Notes under the pieces: generated by a model
The model's database searches: none
Seen by the model: only the letters and a program-made list of their open reading frames with translations
Told to the model about the DNA's origin: nothing
Shown: positions 23,415 through 32,993 of the stretch, one piece after another
Numbering within the stretch: position 1 is the stretch's first letter
How the letters are laid out: the number at the start of each line of letters is the position of its first letter
Assembly: GCF_007860135.1 (NCBI RefSeq)
Contig: NZ_SJPV01000003.1
Coordinates: forward strand, 216,698 to 280,697
Direction of reading: 5' to 3'
Length of the DNA: 64,000 nucleotides
Origin: Novipirellula artificiosorum
GTDB lineage: Bacteria > Planctomycetota > Planctomycetia > Pirellulales > Pirellulaceae
Program-made: the position numbers and the translations under genes

Positions 23415-26400
23415 TCAAGTCCCTGCAAGAAGTTGTTTAGCTTCCTCAACGATCTCGTGCACCGGGTATTTTCCAGACTCTTTGCCACCGAGTCGCTGGA
23501 TTGCGATTTCCAGGCATTCTTTAGCTTGATCTTGGTTACCCAGTTCTCGTTCCGCCATCGCAAGCACCGCAAACACGTGAGCATCTAACGGATAGTCGAT
23601 CCAACGATCAAAAGTTGTGGGCTTTCGAAGGTCCCAATCGATCTCCCTAAGTCTCCCGAGGACGGCTGCCGCTTCATCCAAATTACCATTACGGTAATGA
23701 GCAATTCCAATAGCCGCCAAAAACTCGGTGCAGTCGGGGATAGCCGCATCTGCAGCTAAAGCATACTTGAGAGCCGAAGGATATTGGTCAACCTCGCGGT
23801 TCAGCAGTATTTCGTGACTTTGATCGCTCAACCGAATTGGATCATCACCGCGTTTTCGGACCCAGCGAACTGCCTCGTCCCTCACATCATCTTGTAGGTT
23901 CTCAATTTCATCGAGCCGACGAATCGTTTCCTCTGCAAGCCCGCTGTCAACGGCAATCGAAATAGCCTGATGCACACTAGCGTAGAAATCCCTTTGTCCG
24001 GATTCGCTGGGATTCTGCTCAAAGAGCCAAACAATTCCCTCCAGTCCGCTAACCGCGACGGTCCCCTTACTCGAAACACTTGGATCGTAACATTTTGGAA
24101 TTTGCCAATCAAATAGCAATTCCCCGTCTAGATCGAGCACGCTGCATGTTCCAAATTGGGATGCAATTATTCGTTGACCACTTGGCGTAAACTTTGCTTT
24201 CCAAAAACGTGTTCCACGTGCATTCCGAAATCTATCTATTTTGGGGCGATCTAGATTGACGATTGAGATCCCTTTCGATGTTACAGCCAAAACCTTGGAT
24301 GAATCTGGGGACATTGAGAGGCATGAAATGTCCCATCCGACATCGAGCTTGCCATACACCTCTTCTGTCGTTAGATCCCAAAACTCAAGCAATCCTCCCT
24401 TTTTGTTTCCCGCACTGGCAACTAGTTTCTTTCCATCGGGCGAAAGAGCCAAATGACAGATTTCATCGGAGAGTTTTCCGTTCAGTTGCTTGCTGACGAT
24501 CCCTTTCAACGTATCGATGACCGCAACGGATCCTTTAGACGTACCGGCATAAAGAAGCGAACCATCTGGACTGCATTCCAGTGCTTTCCACGAGATGTAT
24601 CGGTGGGGTGTTCGCAGCGCAAGCATCCATAGTTGCTGGTGAGTGGCGAGATTCCATGCGATCAAAACGCCTGTCTCGTCAACAGAATAGACCCTGGTGT
24701 TATCTGGAGAAAGAGTCAGCCCCACAAGGTTTGAACGATGACCATAGAGCGTTGCCAGATCTCGCCCGCTGGTCGTTTCCCAAACTTTGACTGTCCAGTT
24801 GGCCCCACCGTTGGCGTAGAGTGTTCCATCGTTGCTGAATTTCCCAATATCCAAATACTTGTCGTTCATTCCGAGAAGTTGGTACTTAGAACGTTGGCTA
24901 ATTTCCTCCGAATCAACGGCGGAGGAGTCTTCCAAGCTAAATACAATTGTCTTTCGCTCACTACCGGTCCCAAAAACAGCCAACTTATCTTGGTCAGGAC
25001 TGAACGACATCCACCATGATTTTTGATGCTCTACGTTGAACTCGAATTCAATCTGTCCCGTTTGGATATCCCAAACGGATACCATTCCCTGCTCACCGGC
25101 TGCAACCAAATCGCTCTTGGGGCTGAAATTGACGGACTGATAGTCCCCCGTTGCGTTCGAGAGTATTGCTTCCTCCTCCCATGTGCCGACACGCAGGAGA
25201 TGAGCTCCAGTGCCTGAATGTCCTACAGCAAGCCACTGGCCATCATCGCTAAAATCAACAGCCCGAAAACTACCATTGACGAAGTCTTGCTCATGACACA
25301 CTTCCATCGTTTCGGCATCCCAAACCCTGAACACGCAATCGCCTCCATTGGGTGTTCGTCCGCATGTCACAAAGTTCCCTGTTGGGTCATAAGCGATATT
25401 GCGGGTTCCGCCACTAAAATTAAGTTTGTGGAGAAGTTTACCTGTGCTGACCTCCCATATATTGAACTCTCCCCCCCCTCCTGATGCTGCAAATGACTTT
25501 CCGTTGGGATTAAAGGCAATCCCATCAACGCGTTGGGAATTGACACCTGAGAGTTGGTGTAGAATTTTTTTGCTGTCGAAGTCCGCGAGAAACACATCTC
25601 CCGTATTGGTTCCGACTGCAATTGTGCGGTCGTCTGGATGCAGGGCAACCATCGTCAGCATGTCGGTTGTTGGTAACTCCATCGTTTCCACAACTTCCCC
25701 GGTTTCAGTGCTCCATGAATTGATCACGCACCCGGAATCTTGAACACCTATATTGAGAAAGCTCTTTCTATTGTTGAAGAATTGGGGATCTTGTTCCCCA
25801 GGGACCGTGAAGAGACGTCTGCTACGCTCCTTACAAAGCAATGAAAGGTGATCCCATTCCCAATCACGGTGGTTATCGGAGCACAAATCTAACACATTTT
25901 TCGCCGCCCTTAAGTCACCTGTTTCAATGAGCGTCTCTACTTGCTCAATCTGTGAGGCATACAGTTGATCTGCGAGTTGGCTAGCAAGCTTTTCCACCTT
26001 ATCAAACGCATCCTCTTTTGCGGCTCTTTCTTCCTCCGCTCTTACGCGATGGGCAGCTTCATTTTCCAAAGACTGCAAAGTAAGCAGCAACATGCTAGTG
26101 CTGAACACCACAGCCAAGGAAAGAACGCTGATGATCGAGGTCACAGCGGCAACAAGTCCGCGGTGACGGTGGATGTATTTTTTGGCTCGGTAGCCGATCG
26201 ATGGTGCGTGCGCTTCGACGGGATGGTTGTTGAGGTATCGGTCGATTTCCCGACTGAGTTCCAGGGGCGATGCGTAGCGCCGATCACGTTCCTTTTCCAA
26301 GGTCTTCATGACGACCCATTCAAGATCTCCGCGAATCCTGCTGGTTAGCTTCTCCGGCGATACGCCGCGGTGATCAGCAATGTCCAAAAGCTGTTGTTGC

Positions 26401-27374
26401 CCCGTCGTGCTCAAACGGTTCGTGGGAGGTGCAAGCTCTCCTTCGCAAATCAGTTTTTGCATCTCGACATAGCCAACTTCTCGGAAGGCTTCTTTTGTCA
26501 ACGGAGTCGTACCAACCAGCAATTCGTACAGCATGACGCCCAGCGAATAGATGTCGCTTCGTGTGTCAACATCCAAGCCGCTCATCTCCGCCTGCTCCGG
26601 GCTCATGTACTGAGGCGTTCCGACCATCTGCCCGTAGCGAGTGAAAAGCGTCTTTTCCGTAAGCTGCTGGTTGATCGCTTTGGCGACGCCAAAGTCAATG
26701 ACCTTTACGACGGGTTTGCCGTCATGCAGTGTGACCATGACGTTTGCAGGCTTGAGGTCACGATGGATGACGCCCTTCTGATGAGCATGCTGAATGGCGA
26801 CACAAACGTCCATGAACAATGCCAACCGCTCATTCAGTGAGAGCTTTTTCTTGTCACAAAAATCCGTCAGCGATACCCCACGCACCAGTTCCATGACGAA
26901 GTAGGGTCGACCGTCAGGAGTTCGACCGCCATCAAGCACATTTGCGATGTTGGGATGATTCATCATCGCCAGGGCTTGTCGCTCGGATTCGAATCTGGCG
27001 ATGACCTCCTTGGAATCCATGCCAGGCTTGATGATCTTTAGAGCCACTTTTCGCGGGATTGGTTTCGTTTGTTCTGCCATGTAGACAACGCCAAACCCGC
27101 CTTCGCCGATTTTCTGCAGCAAATGATAGTTGCCGATGCAATCGCCAGAATGGTCTTCCATCGGATCCAGTCCAACCGTGGCGCCCAGGCCACCAGGAGC
27201 CTTATCCAATAGGCTGTCATCCGCATCGTGGATTGCCAACAATTCCACCAATCGGCTTTCCAGTGCCTTGTCGTCGACACACACCTGTTTCAAATAGGAT
27301 GCACGCAACTCTGGCGAATCCATTTGGCGAGCAACGTCAAAGATTTCCTGTTCGTTCGGGCGAGTTTGGCTCAT
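23415..27374 (-). CDS. Transmembrane Ser/Thr kinase with WD40-type repeats, 1319 aa
   Basis: Kinase domain about 83-390: [12 protein letters not shown]113 in [17 protein letters not shown] with catalytic D206, DFG (227-229), [10 protein letters not shown] and the planctomycete [20 protein letters not shown] segment after the core. A hydrophobic helix at about 408-436 is followed by an acidic coiled coil, then WD40-like blades through most of the rest: for example [72 protein letters not shown] and [17 protein letters not shown]-like tail ([20 protein letters not shown]) ends it. All key kinase residues are present. The ECF sigma factor gene lies 159 bases upstream, so it is likely its partner. 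Confidence 0.93.
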   Translation of the reverse strand: MSQTRPNEQEIFDVARQMDSPELRASYLKQVCVDDKALESRLVELLAIHDADDSLLDKAPGGLGATVGLDPMEDHSGDCIGNYHLLQKIGEGGFGVVYMAEQTKPIPRKVALKIIKPGMDSKEVIARFESERQALAMMNHPNIANVLDGGRTPDGRPYFVMELVRGVSLTDFCDKKKLSLNERLALFMDVCVAIQHAHQKGVIHRDLKPANVMVTLHDGKPVVKVIDFGVAKAINQQLTEKTLFTRYGQMVGTPQYMSPEQAEMSGLDVDTRSDIYSLGVMLYELLVGTTPLTKEAFREVGYVEMQKLICEGELAPPTNRLSTTGQQQLLDIADHRGVSPEKLTSRIRGDLEWVVMKTLEKERDRRYASPLELSREIDRYLNNHPVEAHAPSIGYRAKKYIHRHRGLVAAVTSIISVLSLAVVFSTSMLLLTLQSLENEAAHRVRAEEERAAKEDAFDKVEKLASQLADQLYASQIEQVETLIETGDLRAAKNVLDLCSDNHRDWEWDHLSLLCKERSRRLFTVPGEQDPQFFNNRKSFLNIGVQDSGCVINSWSTETGEVVETMELPTTDMLTMVALHPDDRTIAVGTNTGDVFLADFDSKKILHQLSGVNSQRVDGIAFNPNGKSFAASGGGGEFNIWEVSTGKLLHKLNFSGGTRNIAYDPTGNFVTCGRTPNGGDCVFRVWDAETMEVCHEQDFVNGSFRAVDFSDDGQWLAVGHSGTGAHLLRVGTWEEEAILSNATGDYQSVNFSPKSDLVAAGEQGMVSVWDIQTGQIEFEFNVEHQKSWWMSFSPDQDKLAVFGTGSERKTIVFSLEDSSAVDSEEISQRSKYQLLGMNDKYLDIGKFSNDGTLYANGGANWTVKVWETTSGRDLATLYGHRSNLVGLTLSPDNTRVYSVDETGVLIAWNLATHQQLWMLALRTPHRYISWKALECSPDGSLLYAGTSKGSVAVIDTLKGIVSKQLNGKLSDEICHLALSPDGKKLVASAGNKKGGLLEFWDLTTEEVYGKLDVGWDISCLSMSPDSSKVLAVTSKGISIVNLDRPKIDRFRNARGTRFWKAKFTPSGQRIIASQFGTCSVLDLDGELLFDWQIPKCYDPSVSSKGTVAVSGLEGIVWLFEQNPSESGQRDFYASVHQAISIAVDSGLAEETIRRLDEIENLQDDVRDEAVRWVRKRGDDPIRLSDQSHEILLNREVDQYPSALKYALAADAAIPDCTEFLAAIGIAHYRNGNLDEAAAVLGRLREIDWDLRKPTTFDRWIDYPLDAHVFAVLAMAERELGNQDQAKECLEIAIQRLGGKESGKYPVHEIVEEAKQLLAGT

Positions 27375-27533
27375 CTTGCATTTCCTGATAGCGAAAGTGG
27401 TGGCACGAAAGGGCCTTCACTGATCAATGCGAGATGCTGGCACAAAAAACCTACGATCTCCTGGGATTTTGAGAAGATTTTTTTTAGACGACAGTTCACT
27501 GCGGCTAACTGTCGCAGCAGCGAGAGGGCAAAA

Positions 27534-28097
27534 CTAGCTTTGAATCTTGGAAATTTCAGCACGCAGCCAAGAGCGAGAGTAGGCCCAATACCTTTCCGCC
27601 GTTGACACACCAATGCCAAGCGCCGCTGCTGCCTGTTGGTTGGTTAACCCAGCGAAGTACTTTAGTTTGACCAACTGAGCTTGAATCGGATCGTTTACCT
27701 CAAGGCGTCTAATGGCTTCATCCAGTGCCAGCAAGTCCTCGGATCGGGACTCGTCGGGGATATCGACCTTGTTCAGCGAAATGCGTTGAAGGTCACCCCC
27801 GTGTTTCTCGGTCTGTCGTCGTCGTGCCCGATCGATCAATAGACGGCGCATCGCTTCGGCCGCAGCAGCAAAAAAGTGTCCACGAGAATCCCAGGAAAAG
27901 TCAGCTCCATTGCCGACAAGTTTCAGGTAGGCCTCATGCACGAGCGCCGTCGCCTGCAACGTCTGACCGGATCGCTCGTGCGCCAATTTGGCGGCTGCCA
28001 GTTTTCGCAGCTCGTCATAGACCAGTGGTAACAGATCCTCGGCGGCGGCGGGATCTCCCTGTTCAAGCTGTGAAAGTATTTGCGTGACGCTCAACAT
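27534..28097 (-). CDS. ECF-type RNA polymerase sigma factor, 187 aa
   Basis: Opens [20 protein letters not shown], then [34 protein letters not shown] and [18 protein letters not shown]-like region 2 (here [19 protein letters not shown]). Region 4 is [24 protein letters not shown]. This is the planctomycete/Verrucomicrobium ECF type almost always next to a WD40 Ser/Thr kinase, which is exactly the downstream gene here. Expected to direct transcription of a small regulon under control of that kinase. Confidence 0.92.
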   Translation of the reverse strand: MLSVTQILSQLEQGDPAAAEDLLPLVYDELRKLAAAKLAHERSGQTLQATALVHEAYLKLVGNGADFSWDSRGHFFAAAAEAMRRLLIDRARRRQTEKHGGDLQRISLNKVDIPDESRSEDLLALDEAIRRLEVNDPIQAQLVKLKYFAGLTNQQAAAALGIGVSTAERYWAYSRSWLRAEISKIQS

Positions 28098-28470
28098 TCC
28101 ACAATGATACCAGAGTGACGAAAGGATGGAATACTAAAGGCATTTTCCAACCATTGCGTCATGAGGGGAACCTACATTTGTTGATCGCGAAGCCGCAATC
28201 CACTACCACACGCCGCCTCTCGCCGACGTCCCCAGCACCTCGATCGCAAGATGATCCTCTGGCTCCATCAGCGCCAGTCCTCCGGCCAGAGCCTGGTCTA
28301 CACTGAAGTTTTCCTCGAACACCGAGTTCACTGGATGATCGTCCCGGAACGAACGGATTGTTTCCGAAATCTTGGCAAGCAACTGCGGTAATGGCTCCTG
28401 TGAGACGAGGCAGCGTCGAGGTAAGTCTGAACGGAAATCCGTTCTATCCATTCCCTTGACGCAAGCCGCT
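28098..28470 (+). other. Intergenic region, 373 bases
   Basis: Upstream of the ECF factor (minus strand) and of the small ORF (plus strand). A minus-strand frame at 28203-28451 is open but resembles nothing known. Presumably carries the ECF promoter near 28110-28170. Confidence 0.35.
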
Positions 28471-28638
28471 ATGAAACTATCCAGCGATGAGACGTCGCCA
28501 CAAGAACGCTGTCAAGAAATCGTCGAGATCCTAGCCAGAGCGATCACTCGTGAATGCCAACTTCGCCGATCCGCGAGCAGACTCTCCCAATCGGAGCAAG
28601 CCTCGAACACGCCCCCGAAATGTGTTGACCCAGGGTGA
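28471..28638 (+). pseudogene. Relic of the small ORF of the DUF2924-recombinase cassette
   Basis: 55-codon ATG frame containing PQERCQEIVEILARAITREC and a serine-rich tail with LSQSEQASN. Shares the EIV.ILARAI.R core with the ORF at 3666-3854, where a DUF2924 gene follows. Here no DUF2924 or recombinase gene follows, so it appears to be a 5' remnant of another cassette. A short expressed protein is possible because the frame is intact. Confidence 0.5.
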
Positions 28639-28778
28639 CGCCCATGAAAGCGAGCGTCCGTTTAACGCAGGCTGTTAACCGAAACAGTCCAGCAGCGTCG
28701 CCATGTTTGGTTCGAATTGAGCGATCGAAGAGTCGGCTTCGCTTCCAAATCATTGCCGGCGAAGGCTCTGCCGAATTT

Positions 28779-28827
28779 CACAAAACAGTGAATCCGCCAC
28801 AATTGAGTTGAGTACAAGGAGTTCCCG
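28779..28827 (+). repeat. Dispersed repeat, copy 3
   Basis: CACAAAACAGTG, then ACAATTGAGTTGAGTACAAGG. More diverged than the other copies (GTGTACGGG becomes GAGTACAAGG). A CCAAATCATTGCCG block lies about 35 bases upstream, as at copy 2. Lies at the end of the HNH gene. Confidence 0.55.
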
Positions 28828-28849
28828 AGCCGGATGACGACGATGATCG

Positions 28850-29268
28850 TCATTTAGGTGGATGACGTCCGGCATCGACCCAGAGTGATCGTACTTCAAC
28901 GACCTGCGGCCCATTTATGCGAAGCGTTCTGATGGTTGCTTCTGCAACTTCGGTCAAGCCGACGACAACGGTTCCATCCACAGACCAATCAAAATGTTCA
29001 AGCCAGTTCTCTCGTTGTGGGTGAAACAAGTCCGCTTCATGGCCGGCGTCCGTTATTCCGCGAGTACGGTTTGACTTAAATCGATTGCAAGCAGGACAAG
29101 CGAGACAAAGATTCTGATATTCCGTTGATCCGCCAATCGAAATTGGAACAATGTGCTCAATTTCAAACGTCGTGACTGTCAAGGATTCTGCAGTTTGGCA
29201 GTACGCACAACAAGAAAAAAAGTCTCTCGAACCCGCCGTCGCAGATCGGCAGGAACATATTCACTCAC
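28850..29268 (-). pseudogene. HNH endonuclease with frameshift
   Basis: The 3' part reads FEIEHIVPISIGGSTEYQNL, then CLACPACNRFKSNRT and the C-terminal HFDWSVDGTVVVGLTE segment, a classic HNH domain with EHI.P and N.....H-type residues plus C..C pairs. The 5' part begins GTG at 29268 in another frame (SEYVPADLRRRVRETFF). The two join at a T7 run near 29215-29222: adding one T would give RETFFSCCAYCQTAESL, completing the first C..C pair. So it is one gene broken by a one-base homopolymer change, either a real inactivation or a read error. GTG overlaps the upstream gene's stop by four bases. Confidence 0.8.
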
Positions 29269-29507
29269 GATTTTTGATCTTGGTGACTGAGTGTGAAGGC
29301 AGCCCGAGCTTTGAGCAGATTTAGTTCGTCGATTTGCTCGATCAGGCAATCAAGCTCTTTGGTCTCTTGCTCGCTCAGCTTTCCGTCGGAGTTTCGAGTT
29401 AGCAGATCGTCCAAAAGCGATTGCGACTGAGGTGCAAGCATACCGCTGGCGAGCGCCTTTAAACCCGAGACGCTGACGTTCGGCAATAGCTTCGCTTCAT
29501 TCGACAT
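29265..29507 (-). CDS. Small protein paired with HNH nuclease, 80 aa
   Basis: Starts MSNEAKLLPNVSVSGLKALA; the second half is a likely two-helix segment (KLSEQETKELDCLIEQIDEL, then NLLKARAAFTL). Small proteins with an L.EQE..ELD...E...LL.ARA ending are often found directly upstream of HNH genes of this type. The stop overlaps the HNH start (GTGA). A toxin-antitoxin-like or accessory role is possible but unproven. The ATG follows a GGGGAGAAACGC ribosome site. Confidence 0.7.
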   Translation of the reverse strand: MSNEAKLLPNVSVSGLKALASGMLAPQSQSLLDDLLTRNSDGKLSEQETKELDCLIEQIDELNLLKARAAFTLSHQDQKS

Positions 29508-29818
29508 GCGTTTCTCCCCGAAAAACTTTGGTTTCGATGATTATACCAAGAAAGATGCCCACGAATCCATACGAAATGGAATACATCGACCCGCAAGGGT
29601 GCACGCGCGGTACAAAACGATGAGACTCGTTTAACCACACTCTTTCGCGATAAAAGGCATTTCGTCGCGACTGAGATTTGCCACTTCTTTACCGTTCATC
29701 TGCTCCGTTGGAGATCCACGTTCTCTGTTTGCGTTAACCGGCATTTTTGTCACGAAACTGAACGCAACGGGTTTACAGAAAGCTGTTAACCGTGAGATGG
29801 ATTGATGACGGTTAAGTT

Positions 29819-29938
29819 CGGACCGCTTTGACCGACCGGAAACGCTGTTTCGTCCGCAATCTCTTGCAGCCCAACGACTTATAGCGATCCACGAAACAGA
29901 GAACTTGCTACAAATGAGTTGTGTACGGGGAGCTAAAT
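29819..29938 (+). repeat. Dispersed repeat, copy 4 (fullest)
   Basis: The first block, CGGACCGCTTTGACCGACCG at 29819, matches copy 1 at 6422. The second, CACGAAACAGAG followed by ATGAGTTGTGTACGGGGAG (29890-29927), matches all copies. It is followed by TTGTACAGT and about 40 bases later by a strong terminator, so this copy could precede a short transcript. Confidence 0.65.
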
Positions 29939-29980
29939 TGTACAGTAGCGAAATGCTGCTGCCCGCCAGTTAACGCAGAA

Positions 29981-30008
29981 GGCCGATGCAAACGCATCGG
30001 CCTTTTTT
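29981..30008 (+). terminator. Strong rho-independent terminator
   Basis: Perfect nine-base stem GGCCGATGC / GCATCGGCC with an AAAC loop, followed by six T. No upstream protein-coding gene on the plus strand, so it may end a small RNA beginning near 29940 or a longer transcript. Confidence 0.85.
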
Positions 30009-30314
30009 CGTTATCGCCCCCATTTTACGGCTCTTTCTGCCCACCGCTAGCCCACCGCGTTCGCTCTCGGCTGATTCGGTGAGACAACCGGAAAGCATCT
30101 TTCCGGCCCGCTGCCCCGACACCATCCGCCGAAATCTCTCGGACTCTCTCTGTTAACATGCTCGCTCTGGTTAACGCAAACCGGGCAACAGAGAGAGACA
30201 TCGAGACTCCCCCAGAACCAGCCGGCGGTGATCGTCAATCCATCACCGAACAAGTCCGCACCGCGACAATCAATCGGAGTTTGGATTTGGATAAAGCGGA
30301 GCAGCCAGAATCCG

Positions 30315-30527
30315 TCAAACGAGTTTAAACATTGGATCTAAATCCATGCCGTACGGACGCTGGCCGAGGCCATTGGCATTAAATCTGCGTTCGATTCCGA
30401 TTCGATTTCGTTCTCGCAGTCGGTTCCACCATGCGATGGGAATGAAATCCTGCTCGAAGTTATCGAAGCAGGCTTGAGCAAAGTAACCACGAGGCTCATC
30501 AACCGTCACCCGTTCAAATGAATCCAT
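30315..30527 (-). CDS. Possible small protein, 70 aa
   Basis: Frame starts MDSFERVTVDEPRGYFAQAC and reads with protein-like composition (aromatic residues, RLRERNRIGIERRF). Nothing recognised and no clear ribosome site. Lies between GTTTAAAC (30324) and GTTAACG (30551), as a cassette ORF might. Could be chance. Confidence 0.35.
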   Translation of the reverse strand: MDSFERVTVDEPRGYFAQACFDNFEQDFIPIAWWNRLRERNRIGIERRFNANGLGQRPYGMDLDPMFKLV

Positions 30528-30617
30528 GTACTGATTTCATTCCGATGCTTTAGTTAACGCGGCGAATACACCAGCGAGCTCGTCGAAAAGTATCGAACTG
30601 ATCGACACACCAATTAA

Positions 30618-30653
30618 CGCCCGGAAGCGAGAACTCTCGACCGGGCGCTTTTT
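30618..30653 (+). terminator. Strong rho-independent terminator
   Basis: Stem CGCCCGG / CCGGGCG around a loop containing a second small stem (GCGAG/CTCG), followed by CTTTTTC. As with 29981-30008, it sits a few bases after a TTAACGC motif and precedes CGTTTC/CGTTAT. No coding gene upstream. Confidence 0.8.
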
Positions 30654-30967
30654 CGTTTCTAACCCCGTTTTTTGCAGTGTTTTGCAAGTTCTCGCCGATC
30701 TTGAAAACCTCTCGGGGTCGAGGAATCTAATTCGGAGATCGAAACGGAACCGCCCGTTCTCATCCGTTCTACGAATATTTTCGCCCCAAACTCTCAGACT
30801 CTCTGATTAACAGCGACAAATAATTAACAGCCCGTTCCCGTTTGAGCGAGCAAAAGAGAACCGCTGAAAAACAAACGTCCTCTCTGAGTCAGCCCCATCC
30901 CGCTATTGCGGTTATCAATTGGTGTAATTGTGCAAACAAAGCCAGCGAACTGGAAGGATGAGCAGAC

Positions 30968-31936
30968 GTGGATATGGCGGAACTCAGCGGCAAGCGAATT
31001 GTGATTGCGGGTGGTAGCGGATTTCTGGGAATCTCGATGGCGGAGAGCTTCTCGGCCGCTGGGGCCGAGGTAGCGATTCTATCGAGGTCGGCTCCGCTGG
31101 TGACTGGTAGCTGGACTCACGAAGTTTGGGATGCTCGGTCGCTGGGCTCGTGGGTTGATCTGCTCGCTGGTGCCGATGCGGTGGTGAATTTGACGGGACG
31201 AACCGTCAATTGCATTAAAACTCCAGACCACCAGGACGAGATCCTGCGTTCGCGAGTCGAATCGACGCGGGTGCTTGGCGAAGCGATGCGGGCTGTCGAC
31301 TCGCCGCCTCCGACATGGGTCCAGATGAGTACGGCTCACATCTACGGCGATCCGCCGACGTTGGTCTGCAACGAGGACTCGGCCGAAGGAATCGGCTTCG
31401 CGCCGACAATCGCTCGGGCTTGGGAGTGTGCGTTTGAGGAGAGCAAATTGCCCAACGATCATAAACACGCTCAGCGTGGCGTGGTGATGCGGACCAGTTT
31501 TGTTGTCGGTCGTGATCGTGGTGGGGGAGGCGGGGCGCTCGCGACGCTAAGGCTAATCGCGAAGTTGGGTTTGGGCGGACGTGCTGGCAAAGGATTGCAG
31601 GGGATGTCTTGGATCCACGAAGACGATTTGAACGCGATCATTGCTCGGGCAATTGTCGATGATTTGATGACGGGGGCGTACATCGTTTCATCGCCCAACC
31701 CGATGTCCCAGGTGGACTTCATGCGGACGCTTCGCAAAGTCATCGGGATGCCGATCGGTTTGCCAGCGACCGAGTGGATGGTCCGCATCGGTGCTCCGTT
31801 GTTCTTGCGAACCGATCCAGAACTGGTGCTCTATGGTCGTTACGTATTGCCGAAGCGATTGATGGACGAAGGGTTCGAGTTTCAATTCGCAGAACTTGAG
31901 CCGGCACTGAGGGATTTGTGTGATCGCCGTGATTGA
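30968..31936 (+). CDS. TIGR01777-type NAD(P)-dependent epimerase-like oxidoreductase
   Basis: 322 aa; GTG start preceded by GGAAGGA, with an ATG two codons later. Rossmann start [17 protein letters not shown] gives the NAD(P)-binding glycine motif. Then [24 protein letters not shown] in the place of the SDR active-site region, and [33 protein letters not shown] and [12 protein letters not shown] are the typical later motifs of the TIGR01777/YfcH family. Predicted cytoplasmic or membrane-associated sugar-nucleotide-epimerase-like enzyme; substrate unknown. Stand-alone gene. Confidence 0.88.
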   Translation: MDMAELSGKRIVIAGGSGFLGISMAESFSAAGAEVAILSRSAPLVTGSWTHEVWDARSLGSWVDLLAGADAVVNLTGRTVNCIKTPDHQDEILRSRVESTRVLGEAMRAVDSPPPTWVQMSTAHIYGDPPTLVCNEDSAEGIGFAPTIARAWECAFEESKLPNDHKHAQRGVVMRTSFVVGRDRGGGGGALATLRLIAKLGLGGRAGKGLQGMSWIHEDDLNAIIARAIVDDLMTGAYIVSSPNPMSQVDFMRTLRKVIGMPIGLPATEWMVRIGAPLFLRTDPELVLYGRYVLPKRLMDEGFEFQFAELEPALRDLCDRRD

Positions 31937-32104
31937 CATCAGGGCGAACCTGACTGATTCGACAGGTAACAATCTGGTACGCTCCTTGGGTATCACCGGA
32001 TCATCAGTTTGATTTGGATTGACCCAACTTTATTCGCGAAGTGAGACTTGAACGTGTCGAAATGCGAAGCAACCGTTTGCGACAAAACGACCCAGAGGAT
32101 GTCG

Positions 32105-32488
32105 ATGACGACTGACAATCGCGTCACGAAAGATCGCATTGTGATAAGACCCAACGTGCTGTTCGTGTGCAGCAAGAACCAATGGCGGAGTCCCACGGCG
32201 GAAGCGATCTATCGTAACGACGATCGCATTTCGGTTCGTTCACGCGGCACGTCGAGGTCCGCCGTGCAAACGATTCGAGCGAGTGACATCGTTTGGGCAG
32301 ACGCGGTTTTGGTGATGGAAGTCAAACACCAACAGCGAATCCTGGCGGACTTTCCCGGTGAGTCGAAGTTCAAGCCGCTGCATGTGCTGGACATACCCGA
32401 CGACTACCAGTTCATGGATAACGAATTGGTCGAGTTGATCAAGTCGGCGGCGGAGATGATTTTGGACGAGTTGGCGGAAGCGATTTAG
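32105..32488 (+). CDS. Low-molecular-weight phosphatase-like protein, 127 aa
   Basis: LFVCSKNQWRSPTAEAIYR is a LMW-phosphatase-type loop: C..(K)NQ.RS, in which the normal C(X)5R P-loop becomes CSKNQWR. WADAVLVMEVKHQQRI and VLDIPDDYQFMDNELVELI supply the later motif (I.D.Y.FMD..L). This matches the planctomycete/proteobacterial family annotated as protein-tyrosine phosphatase. Start placed at ATG 32105 because AGAGG lies six bases upstream; an upstream TTG frame extends to 32048. Biological substrate unknown. Confidence 0.8.
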   Translation: MTTDNRVTKDRIVIRPNVLFVCSKNQWRSPTAEAIYRNDDRISVRSRGTSRSAVQTIRASDIVWADAVLVMEVKHQQRILADFPGESKFKPLHVLDIPDDYQFMDNELVELIKSAAEMILDELAEAI

Positions 32489-32564
32489 GCGGCTTCGCAA
32501 ACCTTCACTGCCCCGGCTTGCTGGAGTGCAAGGAATCGGCCTTGCGTGAGAACCGATTACGGAC

Positions 32565-32577
32565 GTAAACTGTTTAC
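32565..32577 (+). promoter_or_regulatory. Palindromic operator-like site for BlaI-type regulator
   Basis: GTAAAC-T-GTTTAC is a perfect 13-base inverted repeat with TGTAAAC-like arms, 26 bases before the blaI-like ATG. BlaI/MecI proteins bind dyads of the TACA/TGTA type near their own promoters, so autoregulation is inferred. Confidence 0.5.
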
Positions 32578-32603
32578 ATCTGTCATCGAAAAAGGAAAAA
32601 CTC

Positions 32604-32993
32604 ATGCAGTTATCAGACGCGGAATGGATTGTGATGAATCTCGTCTGGGATTCGCAGCCGACCGAGGCCAGCGATGTGATCGCGGCGTTGGGTGCGGCAA
32701 ACGAGTGGTCCGACGCAACCGTCAAAACCATGCTTCATCGGCTGGTGAAAAAGGGTGCTTTGACCACTGAGCCAATTGGCAAGAAGTACCGCTACACCGC
32801 CGCCGTGAGACGGAGTGCCTGTGTCCGTAAAGCGAGTCGCTCGTTTTTGGATCGTGTGTTCGGTGGCGACGCGGCACCAGCACTCTTGCATCTGGTGAAA
32901 ACCTCCAAGCTGAGCGAAGACGAGCTGTATCAGCTTCGCGAACTTCTACATAGCAAATCGAAAAACTCTCAGAATAAAGGATCAAAGGAATGA
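32604..32993 (+). CDS. BlaI/MecI/CopY-family transcriptional repressor
   Basis: 129 aa. Winged-helix motif start MQLSDAEWIVMNLVWDSQPT, then ATVKTMLHRLVKKGALTTEP and GKKYRYTA are diagnostic of BlaI/MecI. C-terminal dimerisation segment LVKTSKLSEDELYQLRELL. AAAAGGAAAAACTC precedes the ATG. Overlaps the BlaR1-like gene by four bases (ATGA). Expected to repress this operon and be released when the membrane peptidase signals. Target genes outside the operon unknown. Confidence 0.92.
   Translation: MQLSDAEWIVMNLVWDSQPTEASDVIAALGAANEWSDATVKTMLHRLVKKGALTTEPIGKKYRYTAAVRRSACVRKASRSFLDRVFGGDAAPALLHLVKTSKLSEDELYQLRELLHSKSKNSQNKGSKE

Larger units (their letters stand above)
29508..30967 (+). other. Gene-poor 1.46-kb region with GTTAAC motifs and terminators
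   Basis: Apart from one doubtful minus-strand ORF (30315-30527), no protein is evident. The region holds the fullest copy of the dispersed repeat, two strong hairpin terminators (29981-30008 and 30618-30653) and repeated GTTAAC or TTAAC motifs, at about 29733, 29787, 29969, 30150, 30169, 30551, 30614, 30805 and 30822. Two stretches look related, each reading GACTCTCT, then TTAACA and a second TTAAC. The second half before 30968 carries the probable promoter of the TIGR01777 gene. Possible small-RNA or cassette region; not resolved. Confidence 0.5.

Noticed and set aside
28203-28451. Minus-strand 82-codon frame beginning MDRTDFRSDLPRR
   Set aside because: No family resemblance, no ribosome site, and it lies in the shared intergenic space before the ECF gene.
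30047-30253. Minus-strand 68-codon frame in the GTTAAC region
   Set aside because: Low-complexity and Cys/Gly-rich without pattern; overlaps repeat motifs and looks like chance.
28660-30850. Integron attC array or tRNA-Asn array to explain the GTTAAC motifs
   Set aside because: Motifs are mostly GTTAACC/GTTAACG rather than GTTRRRY, lack paired R/L boxes, and no T-arm or integrase gene is present.
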